Shown here: one piece after another, positions 34,333-47,300 of the stretch
How the letters are laid out: every line of letters begins with the position of its first letter
How positions within the stretch are numbered: the stretch's first letter is position 1
Origin: Isoetes taiwanensis
Taxonomy: Eukaryota > Streptophyta > Lycopodiopsida > Isoetales > Isoetaceae
NCBI GenBank assembly: GCA_021234155.1
Contig: JAJEKV010000040.1
Coordinates: forward strand, 8,123,161-8,187,160
Direction: 5' to 3'
Length of the DNA stretch: 64,000 nucleotides
Translations under genes and position numbers: made by a program
The notes under the pieces: model-generated
The model's database searches: none
What the model was told of the DNA's origin: nothing
Seen by the model: only the letters and a program-made list of their open reading frames with translations

Positions 34333-35904
34333 TAAACATATATAAATCATTCTCAAATTTTTCATTTTTGTTCGTCGTTCACTCGATTTTTTCTGCGCCG
34401 CAATCTAGTTCTCTATTTAAGTGCCACGTGTTATTCAAACTATCTCCTCCCACTATTTGTAACGCCGAAATGCTATGGCGCTTCTTTTCGCTCCGCCTCT
34501 TGCCTATATGGTCCTGCTTCTTCAAGGGCTTTTTCGCCTCTGTGGCACCCTCCAAAGGCTCCAAATACTTCTTTTCGCACTGTGAAAGGTAAAAGGCCTC
34601 AACTCAAAAAACGCCTTTGTAGCAAGATTGGAGCAGATCATTTTTCCGGCTCGGGCTAATCAAGTGCTTAGCTATGATTCTTTTCTTCAGATTTATTTTG
34701 TCTCTAGAGACCCATAGTAGACATGCTCCACCGCATACTTATCAAGGATTTCTTCCGTGAGCGATCCACATATCAAAACATTGAATTGCTACACGTATAA
34801 AAAAATGTATTCCTCAAAGGGGAGCTTCAATCTGTTTTGCTGCTTTCCGTGAGAAGTCTGAGTCATTGAGAAAACAAATAGTAGGAATCTTCCTTATGTG
34901 CTTTTGCAAGAACGATGCTCAAAACCGCTTTTGACTTTTTCTTTCTGCAGTGTGGTTAATTCAGGCAAGTGGTTTGTTCAAGAATAAGAAAACCGTAATA
35001 CAAAATGTAAAGTTGTAAACATTACTATGTTATGCATATGATGGCGAGTTTTTTTTATATGACATGGGAGGAGTTCCGAAAACCCATCTATTTGAGTCTC
35101 AAGATTGTTCAGCTACAAAGGAAATCATGTAGTGTGTCTAATGTTGCAGCACCAATTCAAAGGGACACATTCACTAATTATTTTCCCCTTTTTCCTCAAC
35201 ATGAGAGGTTATTGTTCACCATAATCTAGAAAAGATTGGTAGCGGCGATAAGATAGTAAGCCCCCGTAAAAGGACCAAGGTGATTGTGGCTCTTGTTTGG
35301 ACATTCAGGTACAAAACACTATAAACAATAATAAGGTTTTTCATCTCAAACATATGAGTGACATGCGGCAAAGACAACAGAGCTTGAGGTCATACAAGCA
35401 AATCGGAGAACATGTTCTTTATCGCCAAATTGGTATGTTCTTTTATCAATTGGTAGACTTTGGCTGTTGACTTTAACAATTTTGGATGTGATGGAGGAGG
35501 TCTCAAGCATTTGGAGTATATATAAAATACAATGGTGGATTGACACGTGGAGGCATACAATCTATATACGTGCCTCGATGGGCACCGCAAATTTTCTCTC
35601 TAATTCATTGGTGCAAGTGTATTTTATGTTGTCAACATTACAAATCTAGTTTGTTCATTTTTATTCTATAATACCATCAAATGAATAAATGACATGCAAT
35701 ATTCGTATTCAAGAAGAGCTTATAGATGCGTGAGGGTTTGAAGAGACTGAGTGTAGCATATGAGGCTACGATTTTATTTTATATACAAAGTGTATACTAG
35801 TTCGAAAGATCCTAGATGTCGCCAGAAGTTTCCATTTCTCCAAGCTTTTTAAACCGAGGTTTGGATATAAGTGTAAATTTGATTTCTCTTCCCTTTATAT
35901 TGCG

Positions 35905-36050
35905 CATCGTGAACCATGTCAGGGTGGTTAGCTATACAATGTAAGGTGACCGGGCTTGCCATAAATCGGATTATAAAGAATTCATGGGGCGAATCATGGG
36001 GACTCAAGGGCTACTTTCACATGGAGCTCTGAAGAATATGTGTGGTAATG
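35905..36050 (+). pseudogene. Papain-family cysteine protease fragment, frameshifted
   Basis: In one frame N-H-V-R-V-V-S-Y (35912-35935) matches the catalytic-histidine segment of papain-like proteases (N-H-A-V-x-V-V-G-Y). About 30 bp later, in another frame, R-I-I-K-N-S-W-G-E-S-W-G-L-K-G-Y-F (35967-36017) matches the family's catalytic-asparagine block (I-I-K-N-S-W-G). A TGA then precedes R-I-C-V, where the family has N-x-C-G. The catalytic cysteine region is absent. A captured or decayed fragment, not a working enzyme. Confidence 0.8.
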
Positions 36051-36459
36051 TCTTTGTCTTCAAAACCCAATGCATTATGCAAAAGCAAAAAGCAACAACA
36101 AATGCTTTATAGGTTCCGCAGATCTTTAGCACCGCTTTAAATGTCGAACACATACAATACTAGAAGCGCCTACTAAAACATTGCAAAACGCTTTGTAGAA
36201 AATTCCCCGATAGATTGTCTTTAGGTCCTTTTAAAACCAACCAGTTCAGACTCAAGAGCAAAGAAACAACGTTTTTTTTTCGCCAATACCAAAATTACAC
36301 CTAAGATGACTAGCAGGAAAATGACAAATAAAACATACACAAGCTTTAGAAAACCTTAGAGAGGAAACAAAATGTAAAATTGTAAACATCAAATATGCAA
36401 ATGTCATTAGAAAAATCCTTAACTCTCTCTCAAATTTGAATGTAGGTATTGCAACTTGT

Positions 36460-36809
36460 GCATCCTATCCTATGGTGGCAAAGACACGTTTAAATACATC
36501 CCCCACAATATATGTAAATAAAATATTTGATTATTTGTAAATATGTGTAAGCATAAGTCAAAGACATTGTTTAACACGTATCGCACACGTGTAAATTACA
36601 ATATTTAATCATTTGTAAATAATGTGTAAGTAACCGCATCCTATCCTATAGTCGTATAGTCAGAGAAGACATGGTTTAACACATACCCCACAAGATATGT
36701 AAATTACATGTTTAATATTTGTAAGTGTGTATATACAGAGAAGAACATGGTTTAACACATACCCTCACAAGATATGTAAATTACATGTTTAATATTTGTA
36801 AGTATAAGG
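36460..36809. repeat. Tandem array, about 75-bp unit, four degenerate copies
   Basis: Units begin near 36479, 36559, 36661 and 36736. Each has AAGACA(T/C)-GTTTAA(C/A)ACATAC(C), a (C)ACAA(G)ATATGTAAATTACA segment and TTTAATATTTGTAA. The last two units are nearly identical (75-bp offset); the first two are diverged and separated by CATCCTATCCTATGG-like spacers. Confidence 0.75.
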
Positions 36810-37261
36810 GCTTTCCCATGGATCTGACGGGACTGATGAGGTCGCCCAGTCCAAAAGTAATTGCTCCGCCACTCGTGCTCTTAGCTCATGGGAACATCGG
36901 AATAAAGGCACTGCACCTTCGTGAAACCCTCGGAGATTTTTCTCAGCTACATGGAAAGCATTCTAAGAATTATGTGTTTAGCTATCTTGAGACCTAATTA
37001 CTATAAGAGATTATTGCGTGGAGACAATCATTGTCGAATCTTAATCTATTGGAAACTGAGCACTTCGTGGACCCACATTGGTTTGAATTGTTAATAGACC
37101 ACTTTTGGTTTGAATTTGAAATGGTTCAAACAAAACGTATTCAAATCCTTAAATTTGAGAGCCGTAAAACATTTGAAAGAGACGAAGTTGGGGAGAGGTT
37201 ACGCTGCGCTTTTACCGCCGATAAGTTTCTTGTAGTGATAAGATTTTCAGAAATTCAACTA

Positions 37262-38007
37262 TTTCTAGAACAACACACAAGGGCTACGAATTTGTAATGG
37301 CTTTGTTGCCCATTTGCCTGTATAACATAACTGAAACAAGTTTGCTTGTTCATCTTTGATTTTTTATTTGCATTCAAAGTTGATGCATGCTCACATAGTT
37401 ACATGCTGGTTAGGTGTGCTACTAGTTAATAGGTGTAGCCTCCACAGCGTTTGAACCTTATAACCATTTGAGGATTAAATTGTAGTTGGGAAGTAGTGAT
37501 GCATTTTAGCAAGAGAACTACAAGTAGGATAATTGACACAGTGATTTTTGTTGTGAATGTACAGATTGTCAAAGTTCAGGGAGATTGGCAAAGAAGGTGT
37601 GGCCATGATGCTTTGTTAAGATACAAGTTACATCTGAAATATTTGAGCTAGTTGCTTTGTGGTTTTGGCAGGCATATGTAAAAGAACATGGTCATGATTT
37701 GATACAGGTATAGATTGCTGGCTGAAGTTCTGCAGGTTTGCAAGCAAAATAAGGTTGTCGGAATGGGAACCACGACTTCTGTTAGATGTTTGATTTCTAG
37801 GTGTAGAGGTCGTGTGCATGCTTGCAGGTCTTATGGCTCTGCCAAAGAGCCAAGTGTGGCAGGGGGTTCAAATCCCCTTAGTTGCATGTCTTTTATATGA
37901 GACGCATATATGTTGACTTGCATATGGACTTGTTGCAATAGTTAAGTAATCTTATGCTGAGGTGGAAATTGGGTATTTGACCCTATCACGGATTTGGTGG
38001 ATGGTGT
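37262..38007 (+). repeat. Repeat B, copy 2
   Basis: Direct copy of 32653-33403 located 4.6 kb downstream. It starts immediately after the 30-bp tail end of repeat A (37232-37261). It keeps the exon-like piece A-Y-V-K-E-H-G-H-D-L-I-Q and the tRNA-like T-arm (37862-37878). The near identity suggests a recent duplication. Confidence 0.8.
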
Positions 38008-38399
38008 AGAATGCACGAGAAGGAATAGGGAATATAAGGGAAATCAATGACTGAAATAAGCAATAAAGAGAAAATAAGCGATAAATTTGTTGAAAGATAA
38101 AACTAAAGTGTCAATGGTGACACATGGTGGTAATCAGATCAGCCTAAATAGACGTTAGATTTTCACTTATTCATTCCACGTATTAACTTGAATGTGAGTT
38201 TGTTGCCCGGAGTAAACATATTAGAAGCGCTGCAAACATGGCATTCTCTGGTGTGTCTTTGTACATGCCTTTGACAAATAGATCAGCTCAAAATTTGTTC
38301 CTTGATTCACAAAAAACGTTCTATCAAGTACAGCGACGAGTGTCTACTGCTTTGAAACGTATATTGTCTATTCATAGCTGTCTATAATACATAGTTTCT
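38008..38399. other. 3' flank of EDM2 (minus strand)
   Basis: Downstream of the EDM2 stop codon on the minus strand; presumably contains its 3' untranslated region and terminator. The string TTGTCTATTCATAGCTG at 38366-38382 is shared with 33400-33416, the junction between repeats B1 and A2. No gene is recognised. Confidence 0.4.
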
Positions 38400-41300
38400 T
38401 TATCGTCTGTAATATTTATTATTATGAAGACCCAGACCTTGTGAAAAGGAAGCATTCTCCTGATCCAACGGCCTTGGACCAGACTGAGGAAGAGCGAAAC
38501 TGAAAGAATTTGCTGCAAGAGGCTGCCCTCTCCTGTATGCAGGTGGTCCCATTCTGTAATCAATGGGTGCGCTTAGTTCTGGCTCCCTCCAAATGTCAGG
38601 TGGTAATCTGCCTAAATCAGAACCTGCATTAAACTCTTGCTCCCTTGCATATAGCCCTGACTCTCTTGAATAGTCTGGTGGACACCTTCCTAGATTATGA
38701 GCTGGAAATGACTCTCTTCGCCAGTCAAAAGGCAACCTCTCCATATTTGGTGGAACCCTAGGGAGAACATTCTGGCCCCATGCCTGACGAGGACTTAGGT
38801 CCTCATACCCACGATCCATTAGGGGGTGTTCCATATAGTGCCTTGCATTCTCCCTGACCAATGGGTAATTGCTTGCTACAATGTCGTTCTGCCTCTCTGT
38901 AGTCCTCGCGCTCTGAGGTGTGACTTCATGTTGACCTCTACCATAATCTCTACCATAATACTGGCTTCTATCATGCCTCTCAAATGGTTGCCGGTCTGAA
39001 ATTCTCGAGTTTTGGGATGTGTTCTCATGATGATTTCTTCTGTGCTCTCTATTGGCATCGGATGACCATTCATAGTTGTTTTGATTGTGTCTTCCAAAAG
39101 GATAATCAGAACTTCGACGGCGTTTGACATTCCTCTCTTGGCCAGTGCCTCGCCTTGCATAAGAGTTCTCATCACAAGCATACTCATCATAACGTCTATC
39201 AACTGCAGTGTTTCTCCCATGAGGACCTTCCAATACTTCAGTGTGCTTCCTTTTTGCATGCCGAGACTTTCTGCTAGAGCCATTATACCCATCAGTTGTC
39301 CCTTTAACTAGCATAGCTTTGTCTCTATCCTTTGAACCCTTACCCTTATCTAAACAGTCTGACACTTTCTGGCAAGAAGACCTAATCACCTGCTCAGAGG
39401 ACATCTTTGAGACAAAATGCGTCTTATCTCCATTGTGTTTAATTAACTCTCCATTTTCTGATTTTTTCTTGCAAACGTGTTCTACTGGAGACTGCTCATT
39501 TGTGTCATGATCTAACTCAGCTTTATATACAGTATCTGACTCTTCTTTGCAAGGAGACCTACTGGAACCAAGATATACACCATTTATGTTGTCTTTGTCT
39601 AAGCCATGCAACAATTCTTTGCAAGCGGAGTTTTTATCTCTATCTTTAACAAAACCCTTATCTTCCTTTTCAATACTTTGACATACTTGGCTTTGACTGT
39701 CATCATCTAGGCAAGAATCTGCTCCATCCTTATTTTCATTCTCTACTCTTTGTTTTTGATCGTTATCAACTATCTCAGCATTATCTAGCCCATGACTAAA
39801 ATTTGATTCTTCAGCTTCTGGTACTTCAGATATGGCTATCTGGATTTTTGGGGCTTCCACTTCTGATCTTGGAGCAAAAACTACAAAGTTTTCCCTTTTA
39901 GCTGGTTTCACATTTTCCTCCCTAGGTGTCATGGTCACCAAATCCATTGTCATGGTGTGGACAGCTGTTTCCTCTTTCTCCTTTGTTTCGTTGCAGATGT
40001 TCTCCACTAGTGTCTTTTCATAACAGATCACTTCCTGCATTGAAACAACACCTGCAAAAACGTCTTCTATGAAATGAGAGCTAATATTTAATACTTGATT
40101 CAAACTACAAATGATAGCCAAATCCTGGATTCATTACCATGAGCTCGATATTTTAAATAATCCTGTAGGACTTGGTGCAAGATACAAATGATAGTCAAAT
40201 CCTGGATTCTATTATGATTACTATGGGCTTGATAATTCATTTTAATCTGGGAGGACTTAGGAGAGTAGTGGCTACTTAGCCGTTTCTACCAAGGTTTTCA
40301 TGCAATGCTCAATTGTGCACCACTGTCAAGATGTTGTATAACTGAACTGAAGGACCAGTATTGAGTGAAGTATTTAGCCATTAGCTTTATATTTTCCCAA
40401 GGGAAGATTTCACTGCCCTCCAAGTCAAACAAATCTTCAGATTTTCATCAAAAGCCATCTCCAGGAAAGTAATCTTTATTTTTTTAAACATAAAATACTA
40501 GAAAGCAAAGGCTTGTAAGAAATTACCACCATCCACATGGCCATGTTTGATAGCTATCTTCTTGTGGTGGTTAGCATAGTCTTTTCTGCTCCAAAAGTAA
40601 AGAGGTGGTGCTTCATGGTTTTCTTGGTTCATGGTATTTTCATTAACGTCCACTGAACCAGGAAGGTAAAAAGACTGTAAAAGGAAGAGGGATGCTGTTA
40701 ATATAAAAGTAAATGTACTTTATTATGTGTTTACATCTCTTTTAGATCATTTACATGTAATTTCAACAAAGTACCTATTTACACTGTATAGAAAGCCCTT
40801 ATGGACTTCTATGCTGTGTAAGGGGCGAGGTGCGAGGCTCGCAGCGTAGTCGCATGCCACCTCACCCTTACACAACGTAAAAGCCCACAAGGGCTTTTTA
40901 CATTATATATATAATCTAATTAACATAGAAGATATGGTAACGAACCGGTCCCTTCAGCAAGTTTTGATCTTCCCATATAAGCTCATATCCATGACTTTCC
41001 AATCTGCATCAGAACAGCAACGGCTTATCATTCTATTTTGCTTGTTTTATTTTGGTTTCTAATACAAACCAAAATAAAATGATAACCAAACAAACACACC
41101 TCTTTGTCTCCTTCGGCACAATAAGTACAATTATCTTTGGTTTGAACCTTGCAGCATGAAAAGCAAACTGGCTTGCTAACTTCCCCCGGACACCAAATGG
41201 GGGGTTCAGCCCCATTATCTGGAGAGTAAAATTAAAGCGTAGAGTCAGCAAAATTTGTGAACTTCTGAGCAAAATTGAAGTGTCTGTGCTGTTTATATAT

Positions 41301-44300
41301 CAAGTGAGAGTTGTCTTTGATCTTCTGCAATTTTCTTTGGTGACCATTAACCCCAAATGTTATCTTTTTATCTACATCTCCTGTTTCAACTGTTTCTTTT
41401 GGATGCGGCAGTATTCAAGTACCCCAAGGTCTACTTTTTCGATATGTCAATTTATGAAAGGCAATGTATTCGGTGACTAACAGATTATAGGGCTACTTGA
41501 ATGTCTATGCAACAGCTGATGCACAGTGCATCATATCTCCTTGGGGAGAAAAACAGTCAAAGAGTATAAAGCAAGACCATAATGATATGTCCGGCACACC
41601 ATACATCAACAACCAAAATGCTCACTTGTTGGGGCTCCTTTCAATATCATGTTCCTTGCACAAAAAAGAAAGCTGCACAAAGGTGGGGACAGAACTTACA
41701 AGCCTATTTCCAGAAGGAAGCTCCTCCCTTTTAACTGTCATCCAATCCCTCTTCTCAAAGTTAAAATCATTCTGTTCCAGCCAGCCGTCAGAAGAATAAT
41801 TACTGATAATGCACAGGATAACTACAATAATGTATAAGTATAGTCCAACATATAAAATATTTAATGCTGCATAGTTACCTGTGGTTGCATAATATCAAAA
41901 TTCTTGTACTCGCAACTTTTCCCCATCCTCATAAGCTTTTCATGCATTAGCTTAGAAAAATCGTTTGCCCCACAGCAAAAATCTACTACCTGGAAGGCCC
42001 AGAGTTCAGTCAGTATCCTCTCAACAGCATAAACAAGCAGTGTCTCATTCATAATACTCTATCAGGAACCCACCAATCCTTGATGCTGGTAAATGTAAAA
42101 AGGAGAATCATGCCACACTAATGTCAATCTGATGCTCAAGATATAAGACACTGGACAATCCACACAGCTCCGTGTCTGCGTTCCTACATACCATGGTACG
42201 AGTTCAATTGCAGTCTGCATATGGTGTCTCTTTCACAAGATAGTACATTCTCCTACTATTGTACTCCTATTTCAGAGCACAAGATAGTACATTCTCCTGC
42301 TATTTTGGTTTAAAATGCAGATGAGATTATTAACCTGAAGAGCTATAGGGCCTACAAGACTAAGTATATTCAGCATTTGAACATGCAAGGACATAATGCC
42401 AGGAGGGTATAAGCCTCCTGATCATTGCAATAAAACAGTGGGTGTGGAGGAAAAGAAAAGAAATGTCAATTAATAGGTCCACAAAACCATCAGTCTAAAA
42501 TTATCCAATGTGCTCCAAGCTTCTCAGTTAAAGCAACATCCTAATATAACTCTAACTCAGCAAAAAAAAAAATTAAAATGAGGAAGAGAAAGGGACAAGG
42601 GATTCATAAACATCATTAAGACCCATAGGCTCTATGAGACAAGCACAAACAACATTTTCATCCTCCACACGTCATTTGCCTCCTAGAGCTTTCATAATGC
42701 AAGAAAAATGCATTAGGACCGCTCTGAAATAAGTCCCAATATCAACATTAGCAATAGTTCCTCTTGTTTTCTGTCAAGCTCAAGCTCAAGCTTCCTTTTC
42801 TAGGACTGTTTTATGTGTATGTGTGTCCGTACGCACACGCACATGGGAGGGAGGGAGGATATTTCTACGTGTACAAAAGACCCATAATGACATCCATCTC
42901 CTAGTCATTATTAATCTACTCAAGAATCTAGTGGAAATTTAATATTACTTACCATGTCTCCCGGTTCTACATACCAGTGCAGCTTGTCAACAATCTGCAT
43001 TTATTTTCACAATTTCAGTCATAAAAAATCACAAGGCAGAATACCAGCATATTGTTAATGTTGCTAATTTCTAAAAGAACTGCAGCAATTGCAAGTAAAT
43101 CTCAGCTCTCATATGCACAGAAGTCAATGCTGTTTAATACATGAATGTTGGGCATCACCTTTTTCAGCTTCTCAACTTGAGTGAAATGTCTACCAAAGGA
43201 ACTATACCGCCTGCCGTGTAGAAAAGGTGCCAGATATATTTTTAAGGTATCCTGCGATACTCCAACAGCGCATGCTTTAGCATCAGAAGCATCATTGTGA
43301 AACATAAACATCAAAAGATTAGCTAGAAATTTGCAGATCACGAGGCAGTGATAATTAACATAAGTGTGGGCTAATTGGGCTTTCCAACAGCTTTTAAGAC
43401 AAATTCTTCAATAAGGTATCACCAGGCTAAACATGGTATCCCACGGAAGATTCCAAAGGACCTCCAATTTCCTCAGCAACACCACCAATGGCTTCATTTC
43501 AGTGCTTGAATTACCAAACATTCGTGTACTCCCAAATCATACTACAGGAATGGGGGAATTTAAAGTCCATAATGTAATTGACAGAGCAAAAGGTTTACAT
43601 GTACGGACTTTTATGAGATACAAGGTAAGTTCCACTGCTTTGCTATCCCAAACGATTAGGTCTGAATGTCAGAAATAGAAGGCATTTCTAAGAACGTCAA
43701 TTTCTCAAGCAAGGGGATAAGCACACCCCCAATATAAAAACCATTCTAGTCCAAGTCATCTTAGTCTCTTTCTGATAGCAATGAAGAGAGCAACAAGTGC
43801 CAAAAATCAAAGAGCGGCAGTAGAGGCATTGCCTTTGAGATTTCTAACAATGTGAAATGATCAAAGAATGATAGAAAAAACGATGGAAGGTTGGCAATGT
43901 AAATGGCATCAAAATGTATAAAATAAAACTTTCAATATCCTAGTTTGGTTCAAAAAGCAGCATTTGTATGCCTAAAACACCTATCCAATTTCTTGCAGAC
44001 ATTTGTTTATTTCTTCCCAAAAATATACCCAAAGTCTTATGGGCATTCTAACAACCAGAACTCAGGAAGATTCTAAGCATGGTCGAAGCCAATCTCGATT
44101 AGCAATCTTTTGTTAATATTAATGCATGTTCCTTGAAGTTTCTGTTAGCAGTTCAAAGTTGAAAACCTACTTAAGACTGGGTGAGTTTAGCTTTGGCAAA
44201 CTGAGGTCGTTAAAAAGGATAAATACGATCCTCATCAACACAAAACTCATGTAGAAAGTGAATTATTTTATGCTTTTTACAAATCAAATAATGGTGGTAA

Positions 44301-47300
44301 ACGGATAATGAAACTCGTTTTGCAGATAGGACCTAACCTTGGAACCTTCAAGATACTTCAAAGACGCAGGTGGAAGTATGCATTGTGCTTCCTCTCGTCC
44401 ACCAGGACTCTTGAAACACTCAGCAGCTCTGTGAAACGCCTGCTTAAATCATATATTTAGCCATCTTGTCCAATTTACTTCACAGGCAGATTAAATCAAG
44501 CCACAGGACAAAGAAAACCCACACGTAATGCAGATTCAATTTTCCCCAATTGGATACTCTTGTTCGGGACATAACTAACTGTGCTTGGAGTTGTCAATTT
44601 TGATTGAATATAATCCATTGTAACCTCCTTCCTTGACTTTGCAATGATAGCATAAACGCTGTGTACAGTGAACATACATCTCAGAAACGTATGAAAAAAA
44701 GACATTTAAATGTAAAAGCTTTTCACAAAGTAAAAAATATTAGGCCAGACTTACACTTTGTTTACTTCAGCTTCTGCATAAGACGGTAGCTTTACAGCTG
44801 TGGACCTTACGCTGACATCCTCCTTAGAATTCAGGCGTCCATTTGCAACAGAAGATACTGGTGCCTTCTTTTTTGGTGGTAGCAAATCTCCTACAACTTT
44901 TTTCGTTTCAGTTGCCACCACTGAATCTTCGACTCTTACACCATCCTCTATTACATCCTTATTACTTTTCAATGAAACGTCCTTGGATTTCGCATGGTCC
45001 CTTGAATTGGTAGGTGTCATTTTTTTTAGTTCCTTCAAAGCAGGAATTGGATGAGCTGCTTTTCTTACTACTGGAGGTTCAGGAAACCGTAAATGGTTAC
45101 GTTTTGGTGTCCCTAAATCCTCAAGTATGATATGCTTCCTGTCAATGAAATCCAAAATTTCCATCAGTGTAAATAGAACACAAGAATCTACCCTAGATAA
45201 CCATTTCAGCTTCATTGACATACTTACAGACAGTACATTATGCGTGCACAACCCTGCCTAGGCTTAAACAATTTCCACCCCCTTACTTCCCGTTCGTCTT
45301 CATCATCACTTTCTTCAGGATCTCCATCAAACTTTATCTTGCTGAAAGAATAGTCACCTCAGAAAAGTTCTTATAAAATCTTCAATCTAACCAGGATAGA
45401 ACTCACTCTTTGATACATTTCTTATGCCAAGCACTTGGACAACGACGACACATATACAATCTGTTGTCTTCACAATCCTTCTTGTCTACTTCATTGCATT
45501 TCTTACATTTGTGAAGCGGGCACGTAAATGCCTTGTTTCCACTAGCAAAATCATCTGGCAGTGAGACACAGCTTGGATGATAAAAGCGGCCACAGAATGC
45601 CACATCACAGAGAATAACCTGCAAACAGTATTGAGATGTGAAGGCTACAATCAAACAAAATGCATATCCTGTATTCAAAATTATCTGAGTATGCCTCCTG
45701 CTGCAATATTCTTTAATATTTAATAATCTGATCCATATTAACACTGCAATCTATGAACTTTCAACTAATAGAAACCATAGATACCTCTCTGGATTCACCA
45801 TCAGATGCTCCGAGTTTGCCACATGCAAAACACTGGTGCTGGTTGTATTTACAGTTCAAACAGTAGAATTTTGTATTTTCCTGTATCAAGACAGCATATA
45901 CATATAAAGAAACTGATGCAGCACTCCAAATATCAAGCGTTCTTTACTAACCTTGACCTCAGATTCATCGAGGCAAAGAGATCGACAGTTTGAAGTCAAT
46001 TCCGCTGCAGCAGACTTGGTTCCATGGAAGGAGCGCAAGCATGGACCATCACAGCTGCCATGCAGCATTTCATGTATAGATATATGTCAAACTTCAGAAT
46101 CTTAGAACTATGGTATTACTTACCACACCAGCTTTCCTCCATCATCACAAATTGCACAAACTGCCTCTTGATTATCTTCCTCCTCCTCATCATCATTGTC
46201 ATCGTCGTCGCCGTCGCCTTCCTCCTCCTCCGATTCCTCTTCCTCCTTATCCTCATCGACAATGTCACCCTTGGGGAATATCACTTTGCGCTTCTTTGCT
46301 ACTGAGACTAAAGGGGGCCCCACACGCTTCTTTATTATGCCCTTAATAATCTGCAGTAAGCATGTCCATTAAATCACTAAGTACCAACTGGTTCTGTCAA
46401 AAACAGGATCACAATTTCTTTTCAGGATTAAAAAATTATAGTTTCAAACAGTGCAGCTGGAAGGCAGTGTTTGATATGCATAGCCTCCATAATATATCAA
46501 AATCAAGTAGAGAAAGGTGCACTTACATCTGCAGTTTCAAGATCTTCATCTCTCTTAACTATTTCTTTTATAAGCATAGCATGCTCAAGAATGTCCCCAA
46601 TGGAGAGCTCTGTTTCTGACCAACTGCAATAATATGCAAGTGTGGTGTTCATTGTTAACTGTACCAAAAACATATTTTATATCTAAGGGTAATATTGATA
46701 CCCACAGCGTCTACCTGCAAATTTTTCGCAAGTACTCCATAACAATCTTCTGTGTTGCAAACATGTTGTTCTTCACAAAACTAATGAAATGACCAACAAT
46801 GTAGATACTTCTGAAGGCCCCTTTGGCATATGCCGTTTTAGGCCTCCCCAGACGAATCCTACACATGAAAGGAAGACAGATAAAAAATCATATCAGGAGA
46901 AAGGCTGGCTGAAAGAACATTCAGGGCAAAGTATTCTATCATTCTGTTCGTATAGTTGCAGCGTAGTGTTTCTGGCTTCTTCCTCTCTATTTCATGAAAA
47001 TAATGGAGAACAGCGTTCGGAGTTGCAAAGGAGGCAATTGCCCTCAATTCCTTGGCATTAACCCATGTTTAAAAACAAATCGACCATGGTACCGAAATAC
47101 ATTGCAGCCCATGCTCTTCAATCACAATGCCAAAATTGGAAGATCCACAGTCACTTACCAGTTTCCTTTCATTTCCCTGACAAAGAACACGGGTGTGTTG
47201 CGATGGTATTCTATCTTCCACGCAGTGATGCCACACATAATGGGAAGCCCATTTTTTCCTTTGCCCCGCAGGTGATAATTTCCAATTTTCTTTCTCTGGC

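Larger units (their letters stand above)
34333..37231. mobile_element. 2.9-kb insertion splitting repeat A copy 2
   Basis: The boundaries come from comparison with the uninterrupted copy at 24050-24090, not from terminal motifs. The segment has no clear terminal inverted repeats and no visible target duplication. It carries a broken papain-type protease fragment (35905-36050) and a 75-bp tandem array (36460-36809). Gene-fragment capture without clear ends would fit a Helitron or Pack-type element; the class is not proven. Confidence 0.55.

Noticed and set aside
38876-39292. A 138-codon minus-strand frame within the last EDM2 exon
   Set aside because: Alternative frame of the Arg/Ser-rich tail; the 550-residue frame is the one that continues the upstream exons in phase.
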